Shown here: positions 35,456 through 43,310 of the stretch, piece by piece | Numbering within the stretch: the first letter of the stretch is position 1 | How the letters are laid out: every line of letters starts with the position of its first letter | NCBI RefSeq assembly: GCF_014253075.1 | Contig: NZ_JACLZJ010000007.1 | Coordinates: 1 to 64,000 of the forward strand | Length of the DNA stretch: 64,000 nucleotides | Direction: 5' to 3' | DNA from: Ochrobactrum sp. CM-21-5 | Lineage (GTDB): Bacteria; Pseudomonadota; Alphaproteobacteria; Rhizobiales; Rhizobiaceae | Program-made: the position numbers and the translations under genes | The notes under the pieces: model-generated | Database searches by the model: none | The model's input: only the letters and a program-made list of their open reading frames with translations | Told to the model about the DNA's origin: nothing

Positions 35456-36853
35456 ATGCACGTTGAACAATCAACCACGGGCTTGCTTAAGGCACTGGAG
35501 CGCATAGTCGGCGCATCCAATATAAAAGTCGGCGATGAGGTGCCCGAAGCCGCGTTACGCGATTGGAGTGAAGAGCGCGGCGGCAAGCCATTAGCGCTTC
35601 TGACACCTCACGATACCGAAGGGGTGGCCGCGGTCATGCGCCTTTGCCACACCTATGATACTCCGGTCGTGCCACAGGGTGGGCGATCGGGTCTGGCAGG
35701 CGGCGCAGTGCCGTCCGACGGCGCCGTGCTGCTGTCGCTGGCGGGTCTTGACCAGATCGAGGAGATTGACACAGCCTCCAGTCTGATGGTGGCCGGAGCG
35801 GGATGCATCCTGCAACGCATCCAGGAAGCGGTCCTCGACGTGGGCCTGTCGTTTCCGCTCGACTTGGGAGCCCGGGGGTCTTGCCAGATCGGTGGCAACA
35901 TTGCGACCAATGCCGGTGGCAACAGAGTGATTCGCTACGGCATGGCACGCGATCTGGTGCTTGGCCTCGAAGTGGTGCTGGCCGATGGCACCGTCCTGTC
36001 GATGATGAACCGCATGCCGAAGAACAATGCCGCACTGGATCTGAAGCATCTCTTCATCGGTTCCGAAGGTACGCTTGGTGTTATCACTCGTGTTGTGCTG
36101 AAACTGCATCCGGGTGTAGCCGGAGCAAATGCAGCGCTGGTAGCGGTGCCGGATTTCGATTCTGCCGCGGTGCTGCTGCGCCATGCGCAAGGCGCGTTGT
36201 CAGGCAGGGTTACTGCATTCGAACTGATGTGGAATGACTATTATCGCGCTGTACTTGACACAACTGGACAGCGTGCGCCGATCGCGCCCGAGCACGACGT
36301 CTATGTGTTGGTGGAGATGCAGGGGGCAGACCCTGACGCCGAGCGCCCGGCGTTCGAGGCAATGCTGGAAACGGCGTTCGAGACTGGCCTGATCGTCGAT
36401 GCAGCGGTGGCGCAGTCGCAGCGCGAAGTCGAAGCATTCTGGTCGCTGCGCGACGGCATCGCCGAAATTCTTTCCCATCGTGCGCCCACGATTGCCTTTG
36501 ACGTTTCGGTGCCTCTTTCACGCATTGGTGTCTGCGTCGAGGAAATTCGGGCCGCGCTGGTTGAAACTTTCCCTGCATTGCAGGTCATTTTTTTCGGTCA
36601 CGCAGGCGACAGCAATATCCATCTTGCCGCCGGTCCCATCACGGATATCGATCCGACCGGCCATCACATTGAGAAAACGGTCTATGATATCATACGCATT
36701 TATGGCGGTTCCGTTTCGGCTGAACATGGTATCGGGTTGCACAAAAAGCCCTGGTTGGCCCATAGCCGGTCTGAAAATGAAATGGCCATGCTGCGTCAGT
36801 TAAAGAGAAGCCTCGACCCCAAGGGAATCCTCAACCCGGGAAAAGTTCTCTGA
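35456..36853 (+). CDS. FAD-binding 2-hydroxyacid dehydrogenase (GlcD/D-lactate dehydrogenase family)
   Basis: This 465-residue flavoenzyme has the PCMH-type FAD domain (about 45-225: VVPQGGRSGLAGGAVP, LDLGARGSCQIGGNIATNAGG in two blocks, then FIGSEGTLGVIT). The C-terminal substrate domain carries FFGHAGDSNIHLA (about 382) and SAEHGIGLHKKPWL (about 418), whose His residues line the active site. The family oxidises D-2-hydroxyacids such as glycolate, D-lactate or D-2-hydroxyglutarate to 2-oxoacids. Its position facing the TRAP-aldolase operon suggests a 2-hydroxy acid precursor of the aldolase substrate. Confidence 0.93.
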   Translation: MHVEQSTTGLLKALERIVGASNIKVGDEVPEAALRDWSEERGGKPLALLTPHDTEGVAAVMRLCHTYDTPVVPQGGRSGLAGGAVPSDGAVLLSLAGLDQIEEIDTASSLMVAGAGCILQRIQEAVLDVGLSFPLDLGARGSCQIGGNIATNAGGNRVIRYGMARDLVLGLEVVLADGTVLSMMNRMPKNNAALDLKHLFIGSEGTLGVITRVVLKLHPGVAGANAALVAVPDFDSAAVLLRHAQGALSGRVTAFELMWNDYYRAVLDTTGQRAPIAPEHDVYVLVEMQGADPDAERPAFEAMLETAFETGLIVDAAVAQSQREVEAFWSLRDGIAEILSHRAPTIAFDVSVPLSRIGVCVEEIRAALVETFPALQVIFFGHAGDSNIHLAAGPITDIDPTGHHIEKTVYDIIRIYGGSVSAEHGIGLHKKPWLAHSRSENEMAMLRQLKRSLDPKGILNPGKVL

Positions 36854-36885
36854 TAGCACGATCATGCCGGAAAGTGGCGTCCGCT

Positions 36886-37674
36886 TCAGCCTGTCCGGGC
36901 GCCCAATTCAGCTGATATGGCGCGCGCCACGCGCTGCACCTCGGGGATAAGTTCGCGCATGCGCTCGGGCTGCATGTATTCGAGCGTGGAAGAAACCGAT
37001 ATTGCAGCAACGATCCGCCCCGTGGCATCACGAAGGGGAACAGCAACACAGCGGATCGTTGGCGAATCCTCTCCCAGATCATAGGCAAAACCACCGGCAC
37101 GATAGCTGGCCATCTGCTCCAGCCACGCCGCTTCCGACATGTCGTCAGGAAGTAAGTGGTGATCAAGCTGGTAGAGCCGCGACAGGGTCGGTTCCGGCTC
37201 ATCCAGTATCAGCGCCTTACCGACGCCTGTGGAAATGATGGGTTTACGCCCACCGATTCGGGAACTGATTTCAACTGGTCGTGAGCCGCTCAGCTTATCG
37301 AGATAAGCCACTTCCCAGCCATCGCGTTGCGCAAGATGGACAGTATCGCGCGTTTCGCGAGATAGACCTTCGAGCCACGGTCGCGCCACGCGAACAAGGT
37401 CCGTGCGTGAATAAGCGGCAAACCCCAGCTCGATCAGCCGAGGCCCCAGCCCGAACTCACGTGCATTGTCGGCCTTGAGATAACGCTGTTCCAGCAGCAC
37501 CGATACAATACGATGCACAGTGCTATAAGTAAGCCCTGTAATGGCCGAAATTTCCTGGATCGTAGCAGAATGATCGGCGACAGCATCAATGATCTCAAGC
37601 CCACGCAGCAGGGTTTGACTCCGGGGAGCGCGCATTTTCCCCTCCATTTCAAGCTTCCCGATCTTATCCGCCAT
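36886..37674 (-). CDS. IclR-family transcriptional regulator
   Basis: This 262-residue protein has an N-terminal winged helix (TLLRGLEIIDAV, then TIQEISAITGLTYSTVHRIVS, about residues 20-62). The IclR effector domain follows (AYLDKLSGSRPVEISSRIGG, STGVGKALI, then AVPLRDATGRIVAAISVS). It is convergent with the dehydrogenase gene, its stop 33 bp away. It likely controls the dehydrogenase and the TRAP-aldolase operon from the divergent region at 35238-35455. No SD is obvious at this ATG; a start at an internal Met (MRAPRSQ) is possible. Confidence 0.9.
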   Translation of the reverse strand: MADKIGKLEMEGKMRAPRSQTLLRGLEIIDAVADHSATIQEISAITGLTYSTVHRIVSVLLEQRYLKADNAREFGLGPRLIELGFAAYSRTDLVRVARPWLEGLSRETRDTVHLAQRDGWEVAYLDKLSGSRPVEISSRIGGRKPIISTGVGKALILDEPEPTLSRLYQLDHHLLPDDMSEAAWLEQMASYRAGGFAYDLGEDSPTIRCVAVPLRDATGRIVAAISVSSTLEYMQPERMRELIPEVQRVARAISAELGARTG

Positions 37675-38129
37675 CTCATATTCCTCTTAAGTGTGCTCCT
37701 ATCTATCGTGCTATTCACCACGGTTCCAGTGAATCTGGCTCGAAGTTAAGCGAACTCTTTAGAGCCACTGTCCTTTTGGGTTTCTAAAGGAAGAAGAAGC
37801 CTTATGGGTACTGCCCGAACTTGGTCTGGCGCCTTGCTTGAATATTAACGGATGTATCGGCTGCTGAAGCGATTTACTGCACAAAAAGCCTTTCCGGCTG
37901 ACGAAGCGCTGTGCGTTCTTAAGGCCAAGTACGAAAACTGATATCAATGACCATCTTGGGCGCGCAACTCCAGCCGGGTGATCGATGCGCCTTTTTACTA
38001 TATCCAGCAAAGAAGATTTCAGTTCACCCGGACTATAAAGTTGCCTTCGCCCCATTGGCCTAGCAACGGCCTCCTTACAAGGTGCTGCATAGCGCTTCTG
38101 CAGCCCCATATTCCTTATGAACAGAGAAG
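37675..38129. other. Stretch without a recognised gene
   Basis: About 455 bp between iclR and the broken tetR. The frames that stay open here show no family resemblance, and base composition gives no hint of a lost gene. It may be residue from the same decay that damaged tetR. Confidence 0.45.
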
Positions 38130-38543
38130 GAGCTGTCGACCTTTAGGTAGCATTCTTCGCACGATGATAAGCAACCAGAGCGTTGGCATGCCCATGGCCC
38201 AAGCCGTGCCCGACGCACCGGCATAAATGGCGCCCAGCAATTCAATGAATGCTTTCCAGTCGGGTTTCCCTCTTCGTCTGTGTTGCTGAATGCTTCGAGC
38301 TGGGCGCGGACCTCTTCAAATTGGTAGTCCACTAGCGCAACGACGAGTTCTTCCTTGGACGCGAAATGATGTTGTAGAGCGCCGGAGGTCAGCCCCCGCT
38401 CTGCGCGTGACAGCGCTCGTCGTCGTACGCGCGTAGTCAAGCTCCATCAATGCCGACACCATTCCTTCAAGGAGAGCTTTCCTAGTCTCATTGCGCCTTT
38501 CTTCTTGCGTACGCTTTGGCGCGCGCCCTTGCTTTATCGACAT
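38130..38543 (-). pseudogene. TetR-family regulator, frameshifted
   Basis: Three consecutive frames give one TetR protein. Frame one runs from the ATG at 38543 (KRTQEERRNETRKALLEGM, then SAVTRRAG). After a shift near 38395, in a G-run, frame two reads LTSGALQHHFASKEELVVAL and VDYQFEEVRAQLEAFS. After another shift near 38263, frame three reads WKAFIELLGAIYAGASGTA. Together these are the helix-turn-helix and the start of the ligand domain. At least two frameshifts make it non-functional unless they are sequencing errors. A 46-bp palindrome lies 11 bases upstream of the start. Confidence 0.75.
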
Positions 38544-38553
38544 CCAGTACCCT

Positions 38554-38599
38554 GCTTGCAATATAAAACATCATGATAATGATGTTTTATATTGCAAGC
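38554..38599. promoter_or_regulatory. 46-bp perfect palindrome, probable TetR operator
   Basis: Two perfect 21-base arms (38554-38574 and 38579-38599, beginning GCTTGCAATATAAAACATCA) flank GATA. The palindrome lies immediately upstream of the broken tetR gene, where such regulators bind their own promoter. Its length exceeds a single TetR site, so two dimers may have bound. Confidence 0.8.
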
Positions 38600-38882
38600 C
38601 TTTCTTTCGAGCGAAAAGCCACTGGGCATCATCATCGTCGACAGTGCTATAGTCCGAATCCGGTACAATGAGTGACGAGATTCAAGCATTTCTTATGCGA
38701 TCAAACGCAAATCTCCGAACGCTAAGATCGCTCTCGTTCACAGACTGCCGAGCACAGACAACGCAGTACCTCAACTCATGACCGCTAGAGGCGTCGCAGC
38801 CGAATACCCTATCTAAACAACCAGTACACTGATCTGTTTTTTATAGGCCTGCGCTCTATGCATTTGGACTCGCAATCAAATG
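38600..38882. other. Intergenic stretch between the TetR palindrome and the ABC operon
   Basis: No gene recognised. The original target of the TetR regulator, if it was divergent, is missing from here. Confidence 0.4.
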
Positions 38883-38898
38883 ATGACAACGTTACCAT
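38883..38898. promoter_or_regulatory. LacI-like operator, site 1
   Basis: ATGACAACGTTACCAT is an imperfect palindrome around AACGTT, the central CG layout of LacI-family operators. Its centre is exactly 42 bp, about four helical turns, from site 2. Confidence 0.6.
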
Positions 38899-38922
38899 CA
38901 CATGATACACAGCTTAAAACGC

Positions 38923-38942
38923 CAATGGTAACGTTATCATTG
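38923..38942. promoter_or_regulatory. LacI-like operator, site 2
   Basis: CAATGGTAACGTTATCATTG is a 20-bp palindrome with one mismatched pair. It lies about 165 bp before the first permease start, and is likely bound by the LacI regulator encoded at the end of the same gene set (43311). Confidence 0.7.
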
Positions 38943-38957
38943 ATTGGAGGAAGTCAG

Positions 38958-39113
38958 TTGATATCGGAAATCGAGTTGCAGATTTTCAACCGCCATGAAC
39001 CTATTCAATCAGCATCAGACGATGCGCATCGTGTCCCGCGTCCTTTGTTCACAAAGAAGAAAGGCGCGATCAACTTTAGCCAACAACAGCGATGGCTGAC
39101 CTGCAATGCCTAG
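38958..39113 (+). CDS. Possible 51-codon leader ORF before the ABC operon
   Basis: A TTG at 38958 has GGAGG at the ideal seven-base spacing and opens a frame of 51 codons. Its stop lies eight bases inside the first permease gene. The product (ISEIELQIFNRHEPIQ..., a basic Phe-Thr-Lys-Lys-Lys patch, then NFSQQQRW) matches no family I know. Its position after the operators and its overlap with the permease suggest translational coupling. It could equally be a chance frame. No other evidence of expression is visible. Confidence 0.3.
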   Translation: MISEIELQIFNRHEPIQSASDDAHRVPRPLFTKKKGAINFSQQQRWLTCNA

Positions 39114-39774
39114 TCTGAATTTCCGTCCTATCTGGCGTTATCAGGACGCTCTGATCGAAGGTGCATACACGACGCTATTTCTGGCGATTGTCGCAGCCGT
39201 CATCGGATTACTGATCGGCATATGCGGCGCCGTTCTGATGCGAAGCGGACCGCGCCCGATCAAGCTCTTCCTGCGCGGCTATATCGAGATCATCCGCAAC
39301 ACGCCCGTTCTCATTCAGATATTCATCATCTTCTTTGTCCTGCCCAACTTCGGACTGAAGCTTGATCCTCTTGCAGCCGCCTCCATTGCGCTGGGACTTT
39401 ATTTTGGAGCTTATGCAACCGAAATCATTCGGTCGGGCATAGATTCTATTCCGCCAAGTCAGACGGAAGCTGGCATGTGCCTGGGGTTAACAAGGCTTCA
39501 GGTGCTGAAACATATTATTCTGCCGCCTGCACTTCGCAATATCTACCCGTCGATCACCAGCCAGTTCATCCTTCTCCTGTTGGGAACGTCCATCGCCTCA
39601 CAGGTTTCGGCGAACGAACTCTTTCACGTTGCCGGTATCATCGACAGCCGTACCTATCGAAGCTTTGAAGTCTATGCCCTCATCTGTGCCATCTATGTGG
39701 CCCTGTCGCTGTCTTTCAAAATGATTTTCGCGGTCCTTGGAAGTCTGTTCTTTCGCTGGCCGGTAAGACGCTAG
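39106..39774 (+). CDS. Polar amino-acid ABC transporter permease (first subunit)
   Basis: This 222-residue HisM/HisQ-type permease has about five membrane helices. The family loop EIIRSGIDSIPPSQTEAGMCLGLTR (about 105-130, two adjoining blocks) contains the EAA motif that contacts the ATPase. It opens with GAYTTLFLAIVAAVIGL, typical of this group. It forms a heteromer with the permease encoded ten bases downstream. The start overlaps the small upstream frame. It is the first clear gene of an operon that continues through 43147. Confidence 0.93.
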   Translation: MPSLNFRPIWRYQDALIEGAYTTLFLAIVAAVIGLLIGICGAVLMRSGPRPIKLFLRGYIEIIRNTPVLIQIFIIFFVLPNFGLKLDPLAAASIALGLYFGAYATEIIRSGIDSIPPSQTEAGMCLGLTRLQVLKHIILPPALRNIYPSITSQFILLLLGTSIASQVSANELFHVAGIIDSRTYRSFEVYALICAIYVALSLSFKMIFAVLGSLFFRWPVRR

Positions 39775-39784
39775 GGGGAACATA

Positions 39785-40435
39785 ATGCGCAGCTTCAATC
39801 TTCAAGATCTACTCGCATTGCTGGAAGCGCTGAAATGGACGGTAGCGCTTGTCGCCGTTGCACTGGCGCTTGGCGGTCCACTCGCATTGGCGCTTTCACT
39901 CATGCGCACAGGCAAAGCCCATGTTCCGCGCACTGTTTCCACCGCTTTTCTGGAAATCGTGCAGGGAATTCCACTGCTCGGATTGCTGATGTTCTTCTAT
40001 TTCGGCATTCCCGTTTTTCTCGGATTGGACGTGCCTGCCCTAGCGGCAGTCGGCATCGCTTATGCGATATATGCGGCGGCATTTCTGGGAGATATCTGGC
40101 GAGGTGGCATACAGGCAATCAAACATGCCCAGTGGGAGGCCGCCGCCTGTCTGGGCATCACACGGTGGCAGCAATTTCGCTATGTGATCGCGCCTCAGGC
40201 CTTTCGCATTGCCCTGCCCGCGACTGTGGGTTTCCTCGTACAGTTGATCAAGAATACATCCCTGGCTTCGGTTGTGGGCTTTGTCGAACTGGCTAGAGCC
40301 GGGCAAATTGCCAGCGCAGGAACCTTCCAGCCGCTTCTCATCTATTCGGTCGTGGCCGCAATTTATTTCGCCATCTGCTTCCCACTCACTTCATGGTCCA
40401 GAAAATTGGAGGCCAGACTTAATGGCGCTCGTTGA
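39785..40435 (+). CDS. Polar amino-acid ABC transporter permease (second subunit)
   Basis: This 216-residue permease of the same family has the EAA loop as DIWRGGIQAIKHAQWEAAACLGITR (about 100-125, two adjoining blocks). TSLASVVGFVELARAG follows. AGGGGGAAC precedes its ATG. It overlaps the ATPase gene by 14 bases, so the two are translated together. Confidence 0.93.
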   Translation: MRSFNLQDLLALLEALKWTVALVAVALALGGPLALALSLMRTGKAHVPRTVSTAFLEIVQGIPLLGLLMFFYFGIPVFLGLDVPALAAVGIAYAIYAAAFLGDIWRGGIQAIKHAQWEAAACLGITRWQQFRYVIAPQAFRIALPATVGFLVQLIKNTSLASVVGFVELARAGQIASAGTFQPLLIYSVVAAIYFAICFPLTSWSRKLEARLNGAR

Positions 40436-41150
40436 AATCAAGAATGTCCGCAAGAATTTCGGTCAGCTCGAGGTCTTGAAGGGCATATCCCTCGACATTT
40501 TCCAAGGAGAAATCGTCACCATCATTGGCAAAAGCGGTTCAGGCAAAAGCACGCTGTTGCGATGCATTAACGCGCTGGAACATATCAATGAAGGTGAAAT
40601 CCGCATTGACGGGCAACGCATGGCGACCGACATGCCCAACTTGCGCCAGATGCGACAGAAGGTTGGAATAGTATTCCAAGCCTTCAATCTTTTTCCGCAT
40701 ATGACGATTGAACGCAACGTCACTTTGGCGCCGGTTCTGACCGGCAAGACCAATGCGAAGGCAGCTCGGGCCTTGGCCCTCGACGTACTGCGACGGGTGG
40801 GACTTGCTGATAAAATCGACGCCTATCCCGAACAAATGTCAGGCGGACAACAGCAGCGTGCTGCAATTGCACGCTGTCTTGCCATGTCGCCGCAACTGAT
40901 GCTGTTCGATGAAGTGACGTCCGCGCTTGATCCCGAACTTGTCGGCGAAGTGCTGAAAGTTATGGAAGACATGGCGCGACAGGGGATGACAATGGTGCTT
41001 GTCACCCATGAGATGGGCTTTGCTCGCAATGTCGCGACCAAGCTGGTCTTCATGCATCAGGGGCGCGTCTGGGAGCAGGGAGCGCCCAAGGACCTTTTCG
41101 AAAACCCGCAAACACCGGAACTGAGAAGCTTTATCGGCGCGAGTGCCTGA
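40422..41150 (+). CDS. Polar amino-acid ABC transporter ATP-binding protein
   Basis: This 242-residue GlnQ/HisP-type ATPase has Walker A GKSGSGKS (about residue 36), Q-loop QAFNLFPHM, signature SGGQQQR (about 141), Walker B LMLFDEVTSALDPE and the H-loop VTHEM. The start at 40422 is inside the end of the permease gene. It drives the uptake system. Its usual position after the two permeases and the length are standard for the family. Confidence 0.95.
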   Translation: MALVEIKNVRKNFGQLEVLKGISLDIFQGEIVTIIGKSGSGKSTLLRCINALEHINEGEIRIDGQRMATDMPNLRQMRQKVGIVFQAFNLFPHMTIERNVTLAPVLTGKTNAKAARALALDVLRRVGLADKIDAYPEQMSGGQQQRAAIARCLAMSPQLMLFDEVTSALDPELVGEVLKVMEDMARQGMTMVLVTHEMGFARNVATKLVFMHQGRVWEQGAPKDLFENPQTPELRSFIGASA

Positions 41151-41193
41151 ACGGCATCGTTCGAAAAGAACAATCTACAAATGGGAGAATAAA

Positions 41194-41985
41194 ATGAAGA
41201 AATTGCGCACTATCTCAATCGTTGCGACCATGGTGACCGGGCTGATGACTGCCGTACCACCTGCCATGGCTGACAAGCTCGAAGACATTACATCAAGCGG
41301 AAAAATCCGTATCGGTGTTCTTCTTGATGCCGCCCCCTGGGGTTTCAAGGGAGCCGACGGCAAGGATACCGGTCTCGACGTCGCTCTTGCCGAACTAATG
41401 GCCAAGGATCTCAATGCCGATCTTGAACTTGTGCCGCTGACCGGCCAAAGCCGCATTCCAAGTCTTCTGGCCGACAAGATCGACGTCATGATCGCTGCGA
41501 CGGGCGCTACGCCCGAGCGTGCGCAGCAAGTCATGTTCTCCCAGCCATATGCTGCGGTAAACCTTGGCGTTTACGGCGCCAAGGGAACAGCCCAAACCGA
41601 AAATGTGGCAGACCTTGCTGGCAAACAAGTCGCTGTAGCGAAAGGGTCCACGCTTGATGTCTGGCTGACCGACAACGCGCCTGACGTGAAGGTTGTACGC
41701 TTCGAGGACACCCCTGCCGCTATCGCAGCCTATCTTGCCGGGCAAGTGGAAATGTTTGCCGAGAACAGCGCCATTTCCGTAAAAGTCAGTGAAGACAATC
41801 CCAACAAGGCAACAGATATTGTCTTCCTCATTCGCCAGTCCCCTGCTCACATTGCCGTTAAGCAGGGCGAGCAAAACCTGCTCAATTGGATAAATACGTT
41901 TATCTTTTACAACAGGCTTAGCGGCAAGCTTGGCGCGCTGCAGGAAGAATTCTTCAAGGAAAAACAGGACCTGCCAAATATGTAA
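41194..41985 (+). CDS. Polar amino-acid ABC transporter substrate-binding protein
   Basis: This 263-residue exported protein has a signal peptide (MKKLRTISIV..., cleavage near AMA-DK). Family 3 binding-protein blocks follow: SGKIRIGVLLDAAPWGF, DTGLDVALAELMAKDL, VPLTGQSRIPSLLADKIDVM (the amino-acid binding Arg), and KQVAVAKGSTLD. GGGAGAA lies before the ATG. It captures a small zwitterionic or acidic solute. The downstream deacylase gene suggests that the ligand may be an N-acyl amino acid, but the sequence alone does not prove it. Confidence 0.93.
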   Translation: MKKLRTISIVATMVTGLMTAVPPAMADKLEDITSSGKIRIGVLLDAAPWGFKGADGKDTGLDVALAELMAKDLNADLELVPLTGQSRIPSLLADKIDVMIAATGATPERAQQVMFSQPYAAVNLGVYGAKGTAQTENVADLAGKQVAVAKGSTLDVWLTDNAPDVKVVRFEDTPAAIAAYLAGQVEMFAENSAISVKVSEDNPNKATDIVFLIRQSPAHIAVKQGEQNLLNWINTFIFYNRLSGKLGALQEEFFKEKQDLPNM

Positions 41986-42013
41986 CTACAAGCATTGTCC
42001 ACATGATCTTTGC

Positions 42014-42035
42014 GGGTCGGAACTCGTTCCGGCCC
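42014..42035 (+). terminator. Intercistronic hairpin after the binding-protein gene
   Basis: GGGTCGGAA and TTCCGGCCC pair with one G-T pair around CTCG. There is no T-run. Like the hairpin in the TRAP operon it probably stabilises the binding-protein message or thins transcription into the next gene. Confidence 0.5.
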
Positions 42036-42142
42036 TGTAAATCTTCTATCCGGTTACGGCACAGCCTGATGGAAGGTCGGCATCACACGATTACGATATT
42101 TCTCACGGTGTGGAGCATCACGCTCCGGCAACAGGCAAACAG

Positions 42143-43147
42143 ATGCATACAGGACTGTTCCATTCGATCGATTTTTCCAGCAACGGCAAATTTGTTGACT
42201 ATCTGGGAATGCCGTTCTCAGTCGATCGCTCCCCCTATTACCATGTCAAAATTCCAATCTGCCGCATCAGGAACGGAAATGGTCCGCGTGTACTATTCAT
42301 GGCCGGCAATCATGGAGACGAATATGAAGGTGAAATTTGCCTGTCCCGGCTTATCCGCTTATTGAACCCGGAGGATATTCGCGGCGAGTTGACGATCTTG
42401 CCGTTCACCAATCTTCCAGCCGTTATGGCTGCGCGGCGTCGGTCGCCATTTGACGACGGAAATCTCAATCGCGCCTTTCCAGGCAACCTAGTCGGTTCGC
42501 CTACCCAACGTCTGGCGTATTTTCTCGAGCACGATCTCTTTCCGCGTCATGACGTGATTTTCGATCTGCATTCGGGCGGCACTTCCATGGCGCACCTCCT
42601 GACGGGCCTGATTGAGGAGTGTGACGATCCCATGCGCTTTGCCCGTGCGCAGGAACTGTTGAAAGCTATGGGGCTCCCCTTCGCCTTCATCGCCCGCAAT
42701 GGCGCCGATGCACCAACCTCCATGGCTGCCGCCGCCCGTGCAGGCGCAATCGGCATCAGCGGAGAGTTTGGCGGCGGCGGCACGGTAACGCCGGATTCGA
42801 TTGCGGGAACAGCACTGGCAATAAACAATCTACTTCAGGCAACCGGCCTTTGTGATGAGGCATTTCTACCAACCGGAAAAATCTCGGAAAGTACACAGCT
42901 TTTGCAGCTCAATTCTCACGATCAAGCCATTTACGCCACAAGACGCGGCTGGTTCGAACCAGCAGTCGATATCGGTGCCGATATAAAGGCCGGCGATCTG
43001 GCTGGCTGGTATCACGACTTTCAGCGGATCAATGAAGCTGAGGAGCCCCTTCATTTCCAGACGTCAGGAATCGTCATCTCGCGCCGCCTGCATACCGATT
43101 GCGAAGCAGGAGATTGCCTCATTCAGGTCGCAAGGAAAATCGAATGA
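42143..43147 (+). CDS. Succinylglutamate desuccinylase/aspartoacylase family deacylase
   Basis: This 334-residue zinc hydrolase has the M14-like motif MAGNHGDEYEGE (zinc His and Glu, about residues 55-66). It continues with NLNRAFPG (about 110) and the third zinc ligand in FDLHSGG (about 143), and ends in a beta-rich C-terminal domain. Members such as AspA, AstE and DoeB remove acetyl or succinyl groups from amino acids. The ATG at 42143 is chosen; a GTG at 42110 would add 11 residues. It lies about 157 bp after the binding protein, on the same strand. Confidence 0.87.
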   Translation: MHTGLFHSIDFSSNGKFVDYLGMPFSVDRSPYYHVKIPICRIRNGNGPRVLFMAGNHGDEYEGEICLSRLIRLLNPEDIRGELTILPFTNLPAVMAARRRSPFDDGNLNRAFPGNLVGSPTQRLAYFLEHDLFPRHDVIFDLHSGGTSMAHLLTGLIEECDDPMRFARAQELLKAMGLPFAFIARNGADAPTSMAAAARAGAIGISGEFGGGGTVTPDSIAGTALAINNLLQATGLCDEAFLPTGKISESTQLLQLNSHDQAIYATRRGWFEPAVDIGADIKAGDLAGWYHDFQRINEAEEPLHFQTSGIVISRRLHTDCEAGDCLIQVARKIE

Positions 43148-43310
43148 GTTACAGCAGATTACGTCATTACTCCTGAAAAAAGGCCGGTCCAGTCATGACT
43201 TTCTGCTAGGCCGCTTGGCTGTAGTGCGTGAAACGAGAAAGCGGGCTATTCTTTCAACCCGTTGCCGGAATAGTGATGTAGCAGGGCGTAACACGATCGG
43301 AGTGCGATAG

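Noticed and set aside
37759-38109. Minus-strand frame of 116 codons between iclR and tetR
   Set aside because: Composition and sequence give no family match and there is no ribosome binding site; treated as non-coding.
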